DNA from: Chloroflexota bacterium
Lineage (GTDB): Bacteria; Chloroflexota; Anaerolineae; DTLA01
Direction: 5' to 3'
Length of the DNA: 59,014 bases
Assembly: GCA_014360805.1 (NCBI GenBank)
Contig: JACIWU010000009.1
Coordinates: 1 to 59,014 of the forward strand
The notes beneath the pieces are model-generated. The model was not told the origin of the DNA. It worked only from the letters and a program-made list of their open reading frames with translations, and ran no database searches. The translations under genes were made by a program, and so were the position numbers. Shown here piece by piece: positions 16,946 through 25,222 of the stretch. Position 1 is the stretch's first letter. Each line of letters begins with the position of its first letter.

Positions 16946-17570
16946 CTTTGGACTCCTCGGACTGGGCTGGCTCCTCCGCCTTCAGGGAGGGTGGCGTCAA
17001 GACTTCATCTATGATCCCGTAATCTTTCGCCATATTGGCGTCCATAAAGAAGTCGCGGTCAAAGTCGTGCTTGATGCGCTCCAGCGGCTGCCCTGTGTGT
17101 CGGGCCAGGATGCGGTGCAGCAAGTCCTGCGTCCGCAACAACTCTTTGGCGGCGATCTCCACATCGGGCGCGTAGCCCTGCATGCCGCCGCCAGCAGGAT
17201 GCATGTGGATCGTCGCGTTGGGCAGCGCATAGCGGCGTCCCCTCGTGCCCGCCGCCAGCAGCACCGTTCCCATGCTGGCCGTCCAGCCCACGGCGATGGT
17301 GGAGATGGGCGCGCGCACCTGCTGCATGGTGTCGTAGATGGCGAGGCCGGCGTAAATCGCCCCGCCCGGGCAATTGATGTACAGCGAAATCTCCTTGTCC
17401 GGATCCTCGCGGTCCAGATACAGCAACTGCGCCACCACGAGGTTGGCCACCTGGTCGCTGATGGGCGTGCCGAGGAAGATCACCCGCTCCTTGAGCAGAA
17501 GCGAGTAGATGTCATAGGCACGCTCGCCGCGCCCCGTATTCTCAATGATCATGGGGATCAGGTTTTCCAT
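16938..17570 (-). CDS. clpP: ATP-dependent Clp protease proteolytic subunit ClpP
   Basis: Serine peptidase of 210 aa forming the Clp proteolytic chamber. The catalytic Ser is in [14 protein letters not shown] (most homologues have GQAASM), the His in [10 protein letters not shown], and the Asp in [10 protein letters not shown]. The oligomer-forming N-terminal segment [22 protein letters not shown] is standard. The Trp-Thr before the catalytic Ser and the altered His loop are uncommon and may change cleavage preference. It sits 13 bp after tig and overlaps clpX. Confidence 0.95.
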   Translation of the reverse strand: MENLIPMIIENTGRGERAYDIYSLLLKERVIFLGTPISDQVANLVVAQLLYLDREDPDKEISLYINCPGGAIYAGLAIYDTMQQVRAPISTIAVGWTASMGTVLLAAGTRGRRYALPNATIHMHPAGGGMQGYAPDVEIAAKELLRTQDLLHRILARHTGQPLERIKHDFDRDFFMDANMAKDYGIIDEVLTPPSLKAEEPAQSEESKDA

Positions 17571-17583
17571 GAAAGCCTCCGAA

Positions 17584-18912
17584 TCAGCCCGCGTCCGAGT
17601 TCTTATCTTCCGGCGGCTCTTCAGGAACTTCGGGAGCCTGGCCGGTCGCGATCTCTCGGATGCGCTCCATGACCTTCTCCGTCATCATGTGCGCGAAGAG
17701 CCTTTCCCCCAGGTTGCTCCGCTCCACGACCTCCTCCGGGTACCCTGCGCGCATGTAGGACTCCTTCAATTCCTCATAGGCCTCGTCAAACTCCTGGGGA
17801 TCCGGTTCAATCTTCTCCCGTTGGCTTATCTCGGCCAGCACCAGTCCACGGTGCAAGTTCCGTTCCGCGCGCGGCTTCAGGCTGGCGCGGAAATCCTCGC
17901 GGGTTTGCCCGGCGAGGTTCAGATAGGAATCCAGATCGCGGCCCTCGCGCCTCAACTGCGCTTCTATGTTCTCCATCATGGAGTCCAGTTCCTCTTCCAG
18001 CATCGTGGGCGGGTACTGGATGGTGCTCTGGGCGACAATCGTGTCCAGCACGTCATCGCCGAACTGCTCCTCGGCTTGGCGTTTATGCTCTTCCAACAAC
18101 ACCTCGCGCACCTTGGCCCGTAGCGCGTCCAGGGTTTCGTAGTCGCCGACCATCTTCGCCAGATCGTCATCCAGCGGCGGAAGGTCCAGCGCGCGCACGG
18201 AGAGCACGTGCACCCGAAACTGGCACGGCTTGCCGGCCAGTTCCTGTTTGGGGTAACCCTCGGGGACGTCCACCGTGAATTCCAGGTCGTCGCCCTCTTT
18301 GGCTCCCGCCAGCCGCTCGCTGAAGCCGGGCAGCGGCTCCCCATACGGCTCGCCAACGATAAGGGGAAAATCATCCGGCTCGTCAAACACAGCCGAACCG
18401 TCCACGCTACCGGCAAACGTTACGAAGACCATGTCGCCCTTTTCCGCCGCCCTGTCCACAGGCACCCACGAGCCTTGATCCTTGCGGATGCGCTCCAGGG
18501 CTTCGTTGACCTCCTCGTCGGTAACGGAGATATCCGGGAACTCCTTCCGAATCTCCCGGTAGTTGCCCACGTCCACCTTCGGGGGCAACGGGATGGACAG
18601 TTTCAGCGTGAAGGGGTCTCGCGTTACGTCTACCAGGCTCGCAGGAGCGTAGGGCATGATCCCAGTCTCCTTGAGTGCCTCGCGCAGCGCCTCGTCGGCG
18701 AAACCGTCCAGCATCTCCTCAAAGATCGCATCCTCGCCGTAGTGGCGGGCTACCACGGCGTAGGGGGCCTTGCCTTTACGATAGCCCGGGATGCGGCCCC
18801 GGCTCGCGAGGCGGCGCGCCGCCTTCTGCATCTCCGACTGCACGCGCTCTGGCTCCACCTCTATCGTAAGCGCCACCTGGCAGTTCTCAAGGGATTCCGT
18901 CGTGAATTTCAA
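17584..18912 (-). CDS. tig: Trigger factor (ribosome-associated chaperone)
   Basis: Peptidyl-prolyl isomerase chaperone of 442 aa. It begins [19 protein letters not shown], the ribosome-binding domain, including the [12 protein letters not shown] loop (GFRxGKxP signature). The central FKBP-like domain (about 165-245) and a C-terminal helical domain follow. The start is TTG at 18912, with AAGGAGA 7 bases upstream; there is no ATG in a suitable place, and the open frame running further upstream enters tRNA-Gly. First gene of tig-clpP-clpX. Confidence 0.94.
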   Translation of the reverse strand: MKFTTESLENCQVALTIEVEPERVQSEMQKAARRLASRGRIPGYRKGKAPYAVVARHYGEDAIFEEMLDGFADEALREALKETGIMPYAPASLVDVTRDPFTLKLSIPLPPKVDVGNYREIRKEFPDISVTDEEVNEALERIRKDQGSWVPVDRAAEKGDMVFVTFAGSVDGSAVFDEPDDFPLIVGEPYGEPLPGFSERLAGAKEGDDLEFTVDVPEGYPKQELAGKPCQFRVHVLSVRALDLPPLDDDLAKMVGDYETLDALRAKVREVLLEEHKRQAEEQFGDDVLDTIVAQSTIQYPPTMLEEELDSMMENIEAQLRREGRDLDSYLNLAGQTREDFRASLKPRAERNLHRGLVLAEISQREKIEPDPQEFDEAYEELKESYMRAGYPEEVVERSNLGERLFAHMMTEKVMERIREIATGQAPEVPEEPPEDKNSDAG

Positions 18913-18952
18913 ATCGCTATCTCCTTCTGCAACGTCCTTCCAGAACGCGCGG

Positions 18953-18981
18953 ATTATAACATGAGTCGCCCGTGCCACCAA
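18953..18981 (-). promoter_or_regulatory. Promoter of tig-clpP-clpX
   Basis: Minus strand: -35 TTGGTG (18981-18976), 17-bp spacer, -10 TATAAT (18958-18953), about 40 bp upstream of the TTG start and downstream of tRNA-Gly. Read-through from the tRNA promoter is also possible. Confidence 0.6.
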
Positions 18982-19014
18982 AGCCCTCTTGCCCTGGCAG
19001 CCGACAACGCAAGG

Positions 19015-19086
19015 AGCGGAAGACGGGATTTGAACCCGCGGCCCTCTCCTTGGCAAGGAGATGCTCTACCGCTGAGCCACTTCCGC
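19015..19086 (-). tRNA. tRNA-Gly (GCC anticodon)
   Basis: 72-nt cloverleaf on the minus strand. The acceptor stem is GCGGAAG/CTTCCGC with discriminator U, usual for bacterial tRNA-Gly. The D-arm begins GGCTCAGCGGTAGAGC, the anticodon loop is CTTGCCAAG-like with GCC, and the T-loop is GGGTTCAAATCCC. CCA is not encoded. Transcribed after tRNA-Leu. Confidence 0.95.
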
Positions 19087-19120
19087 CCGATCCATGCGGC
19101 GTCAGGTCGCGCCGCCCAGG

Positions 19121-19202
19121 TGGGGAAGGAGAGACTTGAACTCTCACGGATTGCTCCACGTGATCCTAAGTCACGCTCGTCTGCCAGTTCCGACACTTCC
19201 CC
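19121..19202 (-). tRNA. tRNA-Leu (UAG anticodon)
   Basis: 82-nt class II tRNA on the minus strand. The acceptor stem is GGGGAAG/CTTCCCC with discriminator A. The anticodon arm is CGTGA-CTTAGGA-TCACG giving UAG, followed by a variable arm and the T-arm GAGAG-TTCAAGT-CTCTC. CCA is not encoded. Confidence 0.95.
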
Positions 19203-19213
19203 AACCCAGCGCG

Positions 19214-19242
19214 ATTATATACCAACCCGCACCGTGCCGCAA
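19214..19242 (-). promoter_or_regulatory. Promoter of the tRNA-Leu/tRNA-Gly pair
   Basis: Minus strand: -35 TTGCGG (19242-19237), 17-bp spacer, consensus -10 TATAAT (19219-19214), 12 bp before the tRNA-Leu 5' end. Confidence 0.65.
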
Positions 19243-19291
19243 ATGCCACACAATCAACGCAACTGTCGCCCGCCGACCGGAAGCAGGAGGC

Positions 19292-19407
19292 AGGTATGCA
19301 AACCCCGTACGCCCGCAATGGACTGGTGGCACAATGCCCAAACACGTGGGGCGGCTTTCCATAGCCGCTGGAGCACGCGGTAGGTATGCAAACCTGCCCT
19401 ACGCCCG
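19292..19407. repeat. Pair of short direct repeats in the tRNA/moxR intergenic region
   Basis: AGGTATGCAAACC followed by TACGCCCG occurs at 19292-19315 and again at 19382-19407, 90 bp apart. The second copy is embedded in a partly palindromic stretch (AGGT...ACCT within GTAGG...CCTAC). This resembles a small dispersed intergenic (REP/MITE-like) element, though only these two copies are in the window. The rest of the 383-bp gap holds the tRNA promoter at one end and the moxR promoter at the other; no gene was seen in it. Confidence 0.45.
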
Positions 19408-19468
19408 TTGTCGTGCACAGGCGACCCCAACACCGACCGAGTTGTGGAAAAGACCGTTTGCACCTTTC

Positions 19469-19497
19469 TTGACGCTGCCTGCTTCTGAGAGTATAAT
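19469..19497 (+). promoter_or_regulatory. Sigma70-type promoter of the moxR/VWA genes
   Basis: -35 TTGACG (19469-19474), 17-bp spacer, -10 TATAAT (19492-19497). The expected start is near 19504 and the leader about 80 bases. The -10 lies in the middle of a perfect palindrome, noted separately. Confidence 0.72.
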
Positions 19498-19502
19498 ACT
19501 CT
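19488..19502. promoter_or_regulatory. Operator-like palindrome over the moxR -10 element
   Basis: AGAGTAT-A-ATACTCT is a perfect 7-1-7 inverted repeat centred on the -10 hexamer. A dimeric repressor bound here would block RNA polymerase. No regulator gene lies next to it. Confidence 0.4.
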
Positions 19503-19585
19503 TAAAGATGAACTGCCCGGCCTTTGCATTTGCACCGCGGCGAGCGCCATCCGAGAACACTCAACAAATAGAACCGAGGGACAGC

Positions 19586-20599
19586 ATGGCCGCAAAAGAC
19601 TTCTATACCATCAAGGATTTGCAACAGGCGCTTCTGGAGCACGCCTATGTCGCTGACCAGGCGCTGGCGACTTCGCTCTTCCTGACGCTGCGACTGCACA
19701 AGCCGCTGCTGCTGGAAGGAGAGGCTGGCGTCGGCAAGACGCAGATCGCCAAGACGCTGGCCGACATGCTGGACCGGCCCCTGATTCGGCTCCAGTGCTA
19801 CGAGGGGCTGGATGTCAACAGCACCATCTACGAGTGGAACTACACGCGCCAGTTACTTCACATCCGCGCGCTGGAAGCCCAGGATGGCAAGTGCAGCGGC
19901 GACCTGGAGCAAGACCTGTTCAGCGAGAAGTACCTCATCAAGCGGCCCCTGCTCCAAGCCTTTGAGTTGAGCGAGCGCGGCACAGCGCCTGTCTTGCTCA
20001 TTGACGAACTAGACCGATCCGACGCGGAGTTTGAGGCGTTCCTCCTGGAGTTGCTGAGCGACTACCAGATCACCATCCCCGAAATTGGCACCATCCGCGC
20101 CAAGGAACCGCCCATCGTCATCATCACGTCCAACCGCACGCGCGAGATTCACGACGCCCTGAAGCGGCGCTGCATCTACCACTGGATAGACTATCCTACC
20201 GCCGAGAAGGAATATCAAATCGTCATGCTCAAGGTGCCGCAGGCAACCTCCCACCTGGCGCAGCAGTTGGTGCTCCTGGTGCAGGAACTCCGCCACATGG
20301 ACTTGTACAAGGTGCCGGGCATCGCCGAGACGCTGGACTGGGCCGAGGCCCTCGTTACGCTGGACGCCCACGAACTGGATGAGGACATCGTCAACGACAC
20401 GTTGGGCGTGCTCCTGAAGTATCAGGACGACATTGAGGCCGTGCGCAATGGCCCCGTCCAGAAGATGATCGCCCGCCTGCGCGCCCAGATCCGGAGCGAG
20501 GGCAAGGAGCCGGACTACAAGAAGATGGCGCCCCCGCACCCCTGCCTGCCGGAATACAACCCCGAGGCGGGATACGAAGCGCCCGTTTGCGGCGGATAG
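19586..20599 (+). CDS. MoxR-family AAA+ ATPase
   Basis: A 337-aa AAA+ ATPase of the MoxR/CoxD type. Walker A GEAGVGKT is at 45-52, Walker B VLLIDELD, and the arginine/sensor region SNRTREIHDALKRRC follows. Such proteins act as metal-insertion or assembly chaperones together with a von Willebrand A partner, which is encoded immediately downstream and slightly overlaps in reading space. The start at ATG 19586 leaves GAGGGA upstream; the frame is open for 160 codons more, but that stretch crosses tRNA-Leu and the promoter. Confidence 0.88.
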   Translation: MAAKDFYTIKDLQQALLEHAYVADQALATSLFLTLRLHKPLLLEGEAGVGKTQIAKTLADMLDRPLIRLQCYEGLDVNSTIYEWNYTRQLLHIRALEAQDGKCSGDLEQDLFSEKYLIKRPLLQAFELSERGTAPVLLIDELDRSDAEFEAFLLELLSDYQITIPEIGTIRAKEPPIVIITSNRTREIHDALKRRCIYHWIDYPTAEKEYQIVMLKVPQATSHLAQQLVLLVQELRHMDLYKVPGIAETLDWAEALVTLDAHELDEDIVNDTLGVLLKYQDDIEAVRNGPVQKMIARLRAQIRSEGKEPDYKKMAPPHPCLPEYNPEAGYEAPVCGG

Positions 20600-20640
20600 C
20601 CCACGGCGTTCCCTTGCCGCATGACCCCGAGACAGATGCG

Positions 20641-22038
20641 ATGAGCGTGGACTACGCAGAGGATATCCTGGCCGAGTGGCTCGGCGACTCCGAAGACCTC
20701 CCCAACGGCGGCCATCTCCTGGCGCATATCCTCCAATTCGGGCGCCTGTTGCGCCTCATGGGCGTCAATGTTAGCCTAAGCCAGATGCTGGATCTGGTAA
20801 CGGCCCTGGGCTACGTCTCTATCACCGACCGCGATTCCTTCTACTACTCGGCCCGCGCGCTGCTCGTCAATCGCCGCGAGGACCTGCCCGTGTTTGACCA
20901 GGCGTTCCGCATTTTCTGGGAGATGCAGCAGCCGGAAAAGCACGATCCCTCAAAGCCTGCCAAGCCCAAGCGCGCCCGCCTGCCCGAACGCCCCGCGGAG
21001 GGCCTGCGCGCCGGCCCTGTGCGCTACGAGCCGTCGGAATTGGGGACCCAACCGGAGGACGGCGACCAGCAGGTGCCGGCCCAGAAGTTCACCCACACCT
21101 ACAGCCCCACGGAGGTGCTCCGCCACAAGGACTTCAACGAGATGACCTGGGAGGAAATCCAGGAGGCAAAGCGCGCCATTGCCAGTTTGCAGTGGAAACT
21201 GGGGCAACGCCGCACCCGCCGATACCACACAGGCTCCAAAGGCCGCCTGAACCTCCGCAGCATCGTGCGCGACAACCTGTCCAGCGGAGGCGAGCCGCTG
21301 AAACTCGCCTACCGCTTGCGCATCCACCGCCCGCGCCCGCTGGTCATCCTCTGCGACATCAGCGGCTCTATGGAGCGCTACTCGCGCATGCTCTTGCATT
21401 TCGTCCACGCCCTCACCCATGGCATGAAGGACGTGCCGGTGGAGGCGTTCGTCTTTGGGACGCGGCTCACCCGCATCACCCACCACCTGCGCCACCGCGA
21501 CGTGGACGAATCCATGGACGAGGTGAGCAAGGCCGTCCTGGACTGGTCCGGGGGCACGCGCATCGGGGAGGCCCTCAAGGCGTTCAATTTCCGATGGGCG
21601 CGGCGGGTTCTGGGTTCGGGCGCCGTGGTGCTGGTCATCAGCGACGGCTGGGATCGGGGCGACATTGACCTCCTGCGCCGCGAGGTGGCGCGCCTGCAGC
21701 GGTCCTGCCACCGCCTCATCTGGCTCAACCCCCTGCTGGGCACGCCTGGCTTCCGGCCCGACCAGCGCGGCATGGTCGCCGCCCTGCCTTTCATAGACGA
21801 TTTCCTGCCGGGCCACAACTTGGCCAGTTTGGAGCAAATGGCCGACATCCTGTCCTCGGTGGGCATGGCAAGGCCGGAGCGCAAACAGCACCCGATTCTT
21901 AGGACGGTGCAGGCCGACTCCCAGCCGTTGGCCTCCTACGAAGTCGGCCAGCCTGCTCCCCGCGAGCAGTCGGTAAAGCACCTGGTTCGGGAGTACCCCT
22001 TCCTGCGGGACTGGTTCCCCGGCCACGACAGCGAGTAA
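20641..22038 (+). CDS. VWA-domain protein, CoxE-like
   Basis: A 465-aa partner of the MoxR ATPase. The C-terminal half is a von Willebrand A domain with the MIDAS motif DISGSM starting near residue 239; later GGTRIGEAL and VLVISDGWDRGD complete the metal site. The N-terminal half is helical with a charged Lys/Pro linker (about 100-150). In CO dehydrogenase clusters the CoxD/CoxE pair helps assemble the Mo-Cu site, but no coxMSL genes are here, so the target is unknown. ATG 20641 is chosen as it begins the conserved region; upstream ribosome-binding signal is weak. Confidence 0.86.
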   Translation: MSVDYAEDILAEWLGDSEDLPNGGHLLAHILQFGRLLRLMGVNVSLSQMLDLVTALGYVSITDRDSFYYSARALLVNRREDLPVFDQAFRIFWEMQQPEKHDPSKPAKPKRARLPERPAEGLRAGPVRYEPSELGTQPEDGDQQVPAQKFTHTYSPTEVLRHKDFNEMTWEEIQEAKRAIASLQWKLGQRRTRRYHTGSKGRLNLRSIVRDNLSSGGEPLKLAYRLRIHRPRPLVILCDISGSMERYSRMLLHFVHALTHGMKDVPVEAFVFGTRLTRITHHLRHRDVDESMDEVSKAVLDWSGGTRIGEALKAFNFRWARRVLGSGAVVLVISDGWDRGDIDLLRREVARLQRSCHRLIWLNPLLGTPGFRPDQRGMVAALPFIDDFLPGHNLASLEQMADILSSVGMARPERKQHPILRTVQADSQPLASYEVGQPAPREQSVKHLVREYPFLRDWFPGHDSE

Positions 22039-22046
22039 CCGCGCGG

Positions 22047-22640
22047 TCAGCGGCCTCCCGCCATGCGCACGAGGAGCGCAATCTGCGCCGTCTCCTCCAC
22101 CAGTTCGGCGATCTGCTCGGCCACGGCCAGCGTCGGCCCGGCGGCAACCAGGCCGTGGCGCGCCAGCAGCACCGCCGCCACATCGGGATCGCGGTACGCG
22201 CCCACCACCAACGCCTCCAACTCGTCGGATTCGGAAGGCGCAAAGGGTAGCACGGGAACCCGCCGCAGTTTCGCCTCAGCCTGCGTCGTCAGCAACGGCA
22301 ACTCCGCGTCGCCCAACAGCCCCAGGGCAATGGCCCACGGCGCATGAGCGTGGACGATGCCGCGTACGTCATCCCGCACGCGGTAGATGCCCAGGTGGAA
22401 GTTGGTGTCCTTGCTGGGCTTGCCCTTGCCAACGACAATATGCCCGTCCAAATCCAGCCCGATGAGATCTTCCGGCCCGCAGTCCAGCGCCGCCACGCCG
22501 CTCGGCTTGATCATCACCAGCCCTGTCCCCGCGATGCGCAGGCTGATGTTGCCCCCGCTCCCCGCGACCAGCCCGCGCTCCCACACGCGCCTGGACACGC
22601 GAGCGAACTCCTCGGCGGCGCGAAGCCAGGCTTCATCCAT
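22047..22640 (-). CDS. Class II aldolase/adducin-family protein (fuculose-phosphate-aldolase-like)
   Basis: A 197-aa zinc-dependent aldolase or decarboxylase. The family opening GLVAGSGGNISLR, the zinc motif VHAHAPWA and the third His in ARHGLVAAG are present. Where most aldolases have SSE before the helix, this protein has SKD, an Asp for the catalytic acid. It may cleave a sugar phosphate or act on a small hydroxy acid. It is the last gene of operon A, 2 bp after a UPF0261 gene; class II aldolases are often placed beside UPF0261 or DUF1537-type genes in acid-sugar pathways. Confidence 0.87.
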   Translation of the reverse strand: MDEAWLRAAEEFARVSRRVWERGLVAGSGGNISLRIAGTGLVMIKPSGVAALDCGPEDLIGLDLDGHIVVGKGKPSKDTNFHLGIYRVRDDVRGIVHAHAPWAIALGLLGDAELPLLTTQAEAKLRRVPVLPFAPSESDELEALVVGAYRDPDVAAVLLARHGLVAAGPTLAVAEQIAELVEETAQIALLVRMAGGR

Positions 22641-22642
22641 CG

Positions 22643-23860
22643 CTACCCCTCCATAAACGCCCGCATCTTCTCGGCGACGGCATCGGCGAACGCCTCGTCA
22701 TTGACATGCGCGTCAATCTTGTGAAGTTCCACATTCGGATTGAGGGCAGCCTCCAGCGCCTCCACCAGCGCCGCGTCGGCGTCGGGGTCATAGAACGCGT
22801 GGCCGGGCCTGTCCGAGAAACTGAACCCGCCCATCGGGATGAGTACCGCCGCCGGGCCTTTGGCCGCGTTGAGCCGCCGCGCCATGAGCCGCCCGACCTC
22901 CGCCATCTCGGAGCGCGCCGTCCGCACCAGGGTAATGTTGGGATTGTGGATGATCAGCGGGCGCGCCTTGTGCTCCTCGGACAGGGACGACAGCGGCCCG
23001 AGCACGATGTAATCGGTGCCCGCCGGCGTCGCCACCAGGGGAAGCCCCAATTCGGCCGCGGCCGTCATCCGCTCGGGGCCGGCGTCAAACAGCCCGCGAC
23101 ACACGTGCCCGGTGAGTTCCTGCGTGCTGATGTCCATCACCCCCCGGACAAGCCCCTCTCGCACCAGGCGCTCCAGGCAGCGCCCGCCCGTACCATTGGC
23201 ATGGAACCCCACGACCTCATAGCCCCATGCCTCCAGGTGCTCCTTGGCGCGCAACACGCACGGCGTCGTCAGTCCCAGCATGGTAACGCCGATGGTAACC
23301 TTGCCCGAATCCTGCACCGCTTCGTTGGCGTCGGCCATCGCCACCACAGCCGCCGCAGCGTTGCCGAACACCCGCCGCGTTACCGCGTTCACGCCCAGGA
23401 TGTCGGCCACCGAGTGCATCAGGGTCATGTCGGTGGTGCCCACATACGGCTCAAAGATGTTGCGGCCGCTGGCGATGGTGGAGACCATCACCTTCGGCAC
23501 GCCGATGGGCAGCGCCTGCATGGCCGTGGCGCCGATGGCCGTCCCCTGGCCGCCGCCCACCGCGATGGCTCCGCCCACCTGCCCCTCGGCGTAAAGGCGC
23601 GCCAGGATGGCCGTCGTGCCCTCTGTCATCACCCGCATCGCCTCGCCCTTGTCGCCCGCCGCGATGAGCGAAGGCAGGTCGCGCCCTCCCGCCTTGGCCA
23701 CTTCCTCCCGCGTAACGTCGGCGGGGATGGTAGGGCGGCCCAAAACGCCCGGATCTATCACGATGGTGTCCCGCCCGCGCGCCCGAATCAAGTCGCGGAT
23801 GTAGGCCACCTCAGGCCCTTTGGTGTCCAGGGTCCCGATAATCGCAATCTTCCTTGCCAT
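22643..23860 (-). CDS. UPF0261 / Tm-1-like ATP-binding protein, copy 2
   Basis: A 405-aa protein of the UPF0261 family, related to the tomato Tm-1 ATP-binding domain. It begins ARKIAIIGTLDTKGPEVAYIRDLI, typical of the family, has the Gly-rich GGAIAVGGGQGTAIG loop and the LMHSVADILGVN stretch, and ends with the PMGGFSFSDRPG segment. The exact reaction is unknown; homologues sit in operons with class II aldolases or TIM-barrel PEP-hydrolase-like genes. ATG 23860 follows GGGAGG by 6 bases; an in-frame start 12 codons earlier lacks a site. It lies downstream of a paralogue with which it probably pairs. Confidence 0.85.
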   Translation of the reverse strand: MARKIAIIGTLDTKGPEVAYIRDLIRARGRDTIVIDPGVLGRPTIPADVTREEVAKAGGRDLPSLIAAGDKGEAMRVMTEGTTAILARLYAEGQVGGAIAVGGGQGTAIGATAMQALPIGVPKVMVSTIASGRNIFEPYVGTTDMTLMHSVADILGVNAVTRRVFGNAAAAVVAMADANEAVQDSGKVTIGVTMLGLTTPCVLRAKEHLEAWGYEVVGFHANGTGGRCLERLVREGLVRGVMDISTQELTGHVCRGLFDAGPERMTAAAELGLPLVATPAGTDYIVLGPLSSLSEEHKARPLIIHNPNITLVRTARSEMAEVGRLMARRLNAAKGPAAVLIPMGGFSFSDRPGHAFYDPDADAALVEALEAALNPNVELHKIDAHVNDEAFADAVAEKMRAFMEG

Positions 23861-23927
23861 CACTCCCTCCCCGGCGCGTTTTTCACAGGGTACCACAACG
23901 GCAGGCCCAAGGCAAAGCCGCGCCGCA

Positions 23928-25145
23928 TTACACGCGCAACATGCTCCGCATCAGTCGCACGGCGGTCTCGGCTACGTCAGGATCGTTGAGCGCGGCGTCC
24001 AGTTCCACAACCTCAACCCTGGCGGGCACGGACGCGCGGATTTCCTCCGCGAAAGCCCTGTCCGAGTCCGGGTCGTGCAGCGGCTGGCCCTCGGTGGAGA
24101 AAGCGCTGAACCCCCGCAGCGGGAGAATCAGCGCCGCCGGGCCGCGCGACTCGGCCAGCCGTTCGGCGATAAGCCGCGCCGCGGCGCGCATCTCATCGGG
24201 CGATGAGCGCACGAGGGTGATAGTCGGCGTGTGGCGCATGGTCTTGCGGCCCGCGTAGCGGCGCGGGAGCGCGTCGGGCGGCCCCTCAATGATGAAGTCC
24301 AGCGCGCCCGGGGCCACCACCTGGGGAATGCCACGTTCGCCCGCGGCGCGCATCCGCTCCGGGCCGGCGCTGTACGGCCCGCCCGCCAGATGCGCCAGAA
24401 GTTCGGTGGGGCTTACGTCAAACACGCCGTCCATGAGGCCCTGGGCGACCAGTTCCTCCATGGCCCGACCGCCCGTGCCCACCGCATGAAACGCGATGAC
24501 CTCGCTTTCGGGCGAAGTCATCGCCTGCCGAATGCGCTCCACGAGCGGAGTGGACGCGCCGAGCATCGTAGCCGCCAGCACCCGCGATTTGGCCTTCGCC
24601 ACCGGCGCAGCCGCGCGGCTCATGGCGGCGATGGCCCGCGCCGCGTTGGCGAAGATCGGCCGGGTTACCGAGTTCACCCCGCTGATGTCGGCCACCGAAT
24701 GCATCAGCGTGATGTCCTTGGTCCCCACATACGGCCCGAATGGGGTTGGGCCGCTGGCCATCGTGGACACCATGAGTTTGGGGATGCCGACGGGCAGCGC
24801 CTGCATCACGCGGGTTCCCAGCGCGGTGCCGCGCGACCCGCCGACGGACAGCACGCCGCCCAGCCGCCCCTCCGCCAGCATGCGCAACAGGATGCGGCTC
24901 GCGCCGTCGGCCATCGCCACCAACGCGCGCGCCTTATCTCCCTCGCGGATGATGGCGTCCAACGTCGTGCCCGCGGCCTGCGCCACCTCCTCGCGCGGAA
25001 CGTCGGCCTCAATCCCCGGCTGGCCCAGCACGCCCGTGTCCACCACCAGCGGTTCGCCGCCTTCGGCGCGGACGATGTCGCGCAGGAAAGCCGCCTCTTC
25101 GCTCTTCGTGTCCAAAGACGCCAGAATCGCCACGAACCTGGGCAT
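23928..25145 (-). CDS. UPF0261 / Tm-1-like ATP-binding protein, copy 1
   Basis: A 405-aa paralogue of the next gene. Shared blocks include the start PRFVAILASLDTKSEEAAFLRD, LMHSVADISGVNSVTRPIF, the ERMRAAGERGIPQVVAPGALD stretch, and the end LPLRGFSAFSTEGQPLHDPDSD. The Gly loop here reads GGVLSVGGSRGTALG. Tandem duplication followed by divergence is evident; a heteromeric complex is a fair guess. A hairpin with TTTTT precedes its start by 20 bp, so expression may be attenuated relative to the upstream genes. Confidence 0.85.
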   Translation of the reverse strand: MPRFVAILASLDTKSEEAAFLRDIVRAEGGEPLVVDTGVLGQPGIEADVPREEVAQAAGTTLDAIIREGDKARALVAMADGASRILLRMLAEGRLGGVLSVGGSRGTALGTRVMQALPVGIPKLMVSTMASGPTPFGPYVGTKDITLMHSVADISGVNSVTRPIFANAARAIAAMSRAAAPVAKAKSRVLAATMLGASTPLVERIRQAMTSPESEVIAFHAVGTGGRAMEELVAQGLMDGVFDVSPTELLAHLAGGPYSAGPERMRAAGERGIPQVVAPGALDFIIEGPPDALPRRYAGRKTMRHTPTITLVRSSPDEMRAAARLIAERLAESRGPAALILPLRGFSAFSTEGQPLHDPDSDRAFAEEIRASVPARVEVVELDAALNDPDVAETAVRLMRSMLRV

Positions 25146-25164
25146 TCCAATCCCTCATCGCGCG

Positions 25165-25204
25165 AAAAAGGGCGCAGCAGAACGATACCCATTCCCCTGC
25201 GCCC
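25165..25204 (-). terminator. Intra-operon terminator or attenuator before the UPF0261 pair
   Basis: Minus strand: GGGCGCAG (25204-25197) pairs with CTGCGCCC (25177-25170) over a 19-base loop and is followed by TTTTT (25169-25165). It meets the form of a rho-independent terminator, placed between the cyclase gene and the UPF0261 genes. Confidence 0.65.
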
Positions 25205-25222
25205 CGAACATGCCGGTGCGGG

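Noticed and set aside
19292-19407. Direct repeats considered as a CRISPR or att site
   Set aside because: Only two short copies, no regular spacers, no cas or integrase genes and no tRNA 3' end duplication.
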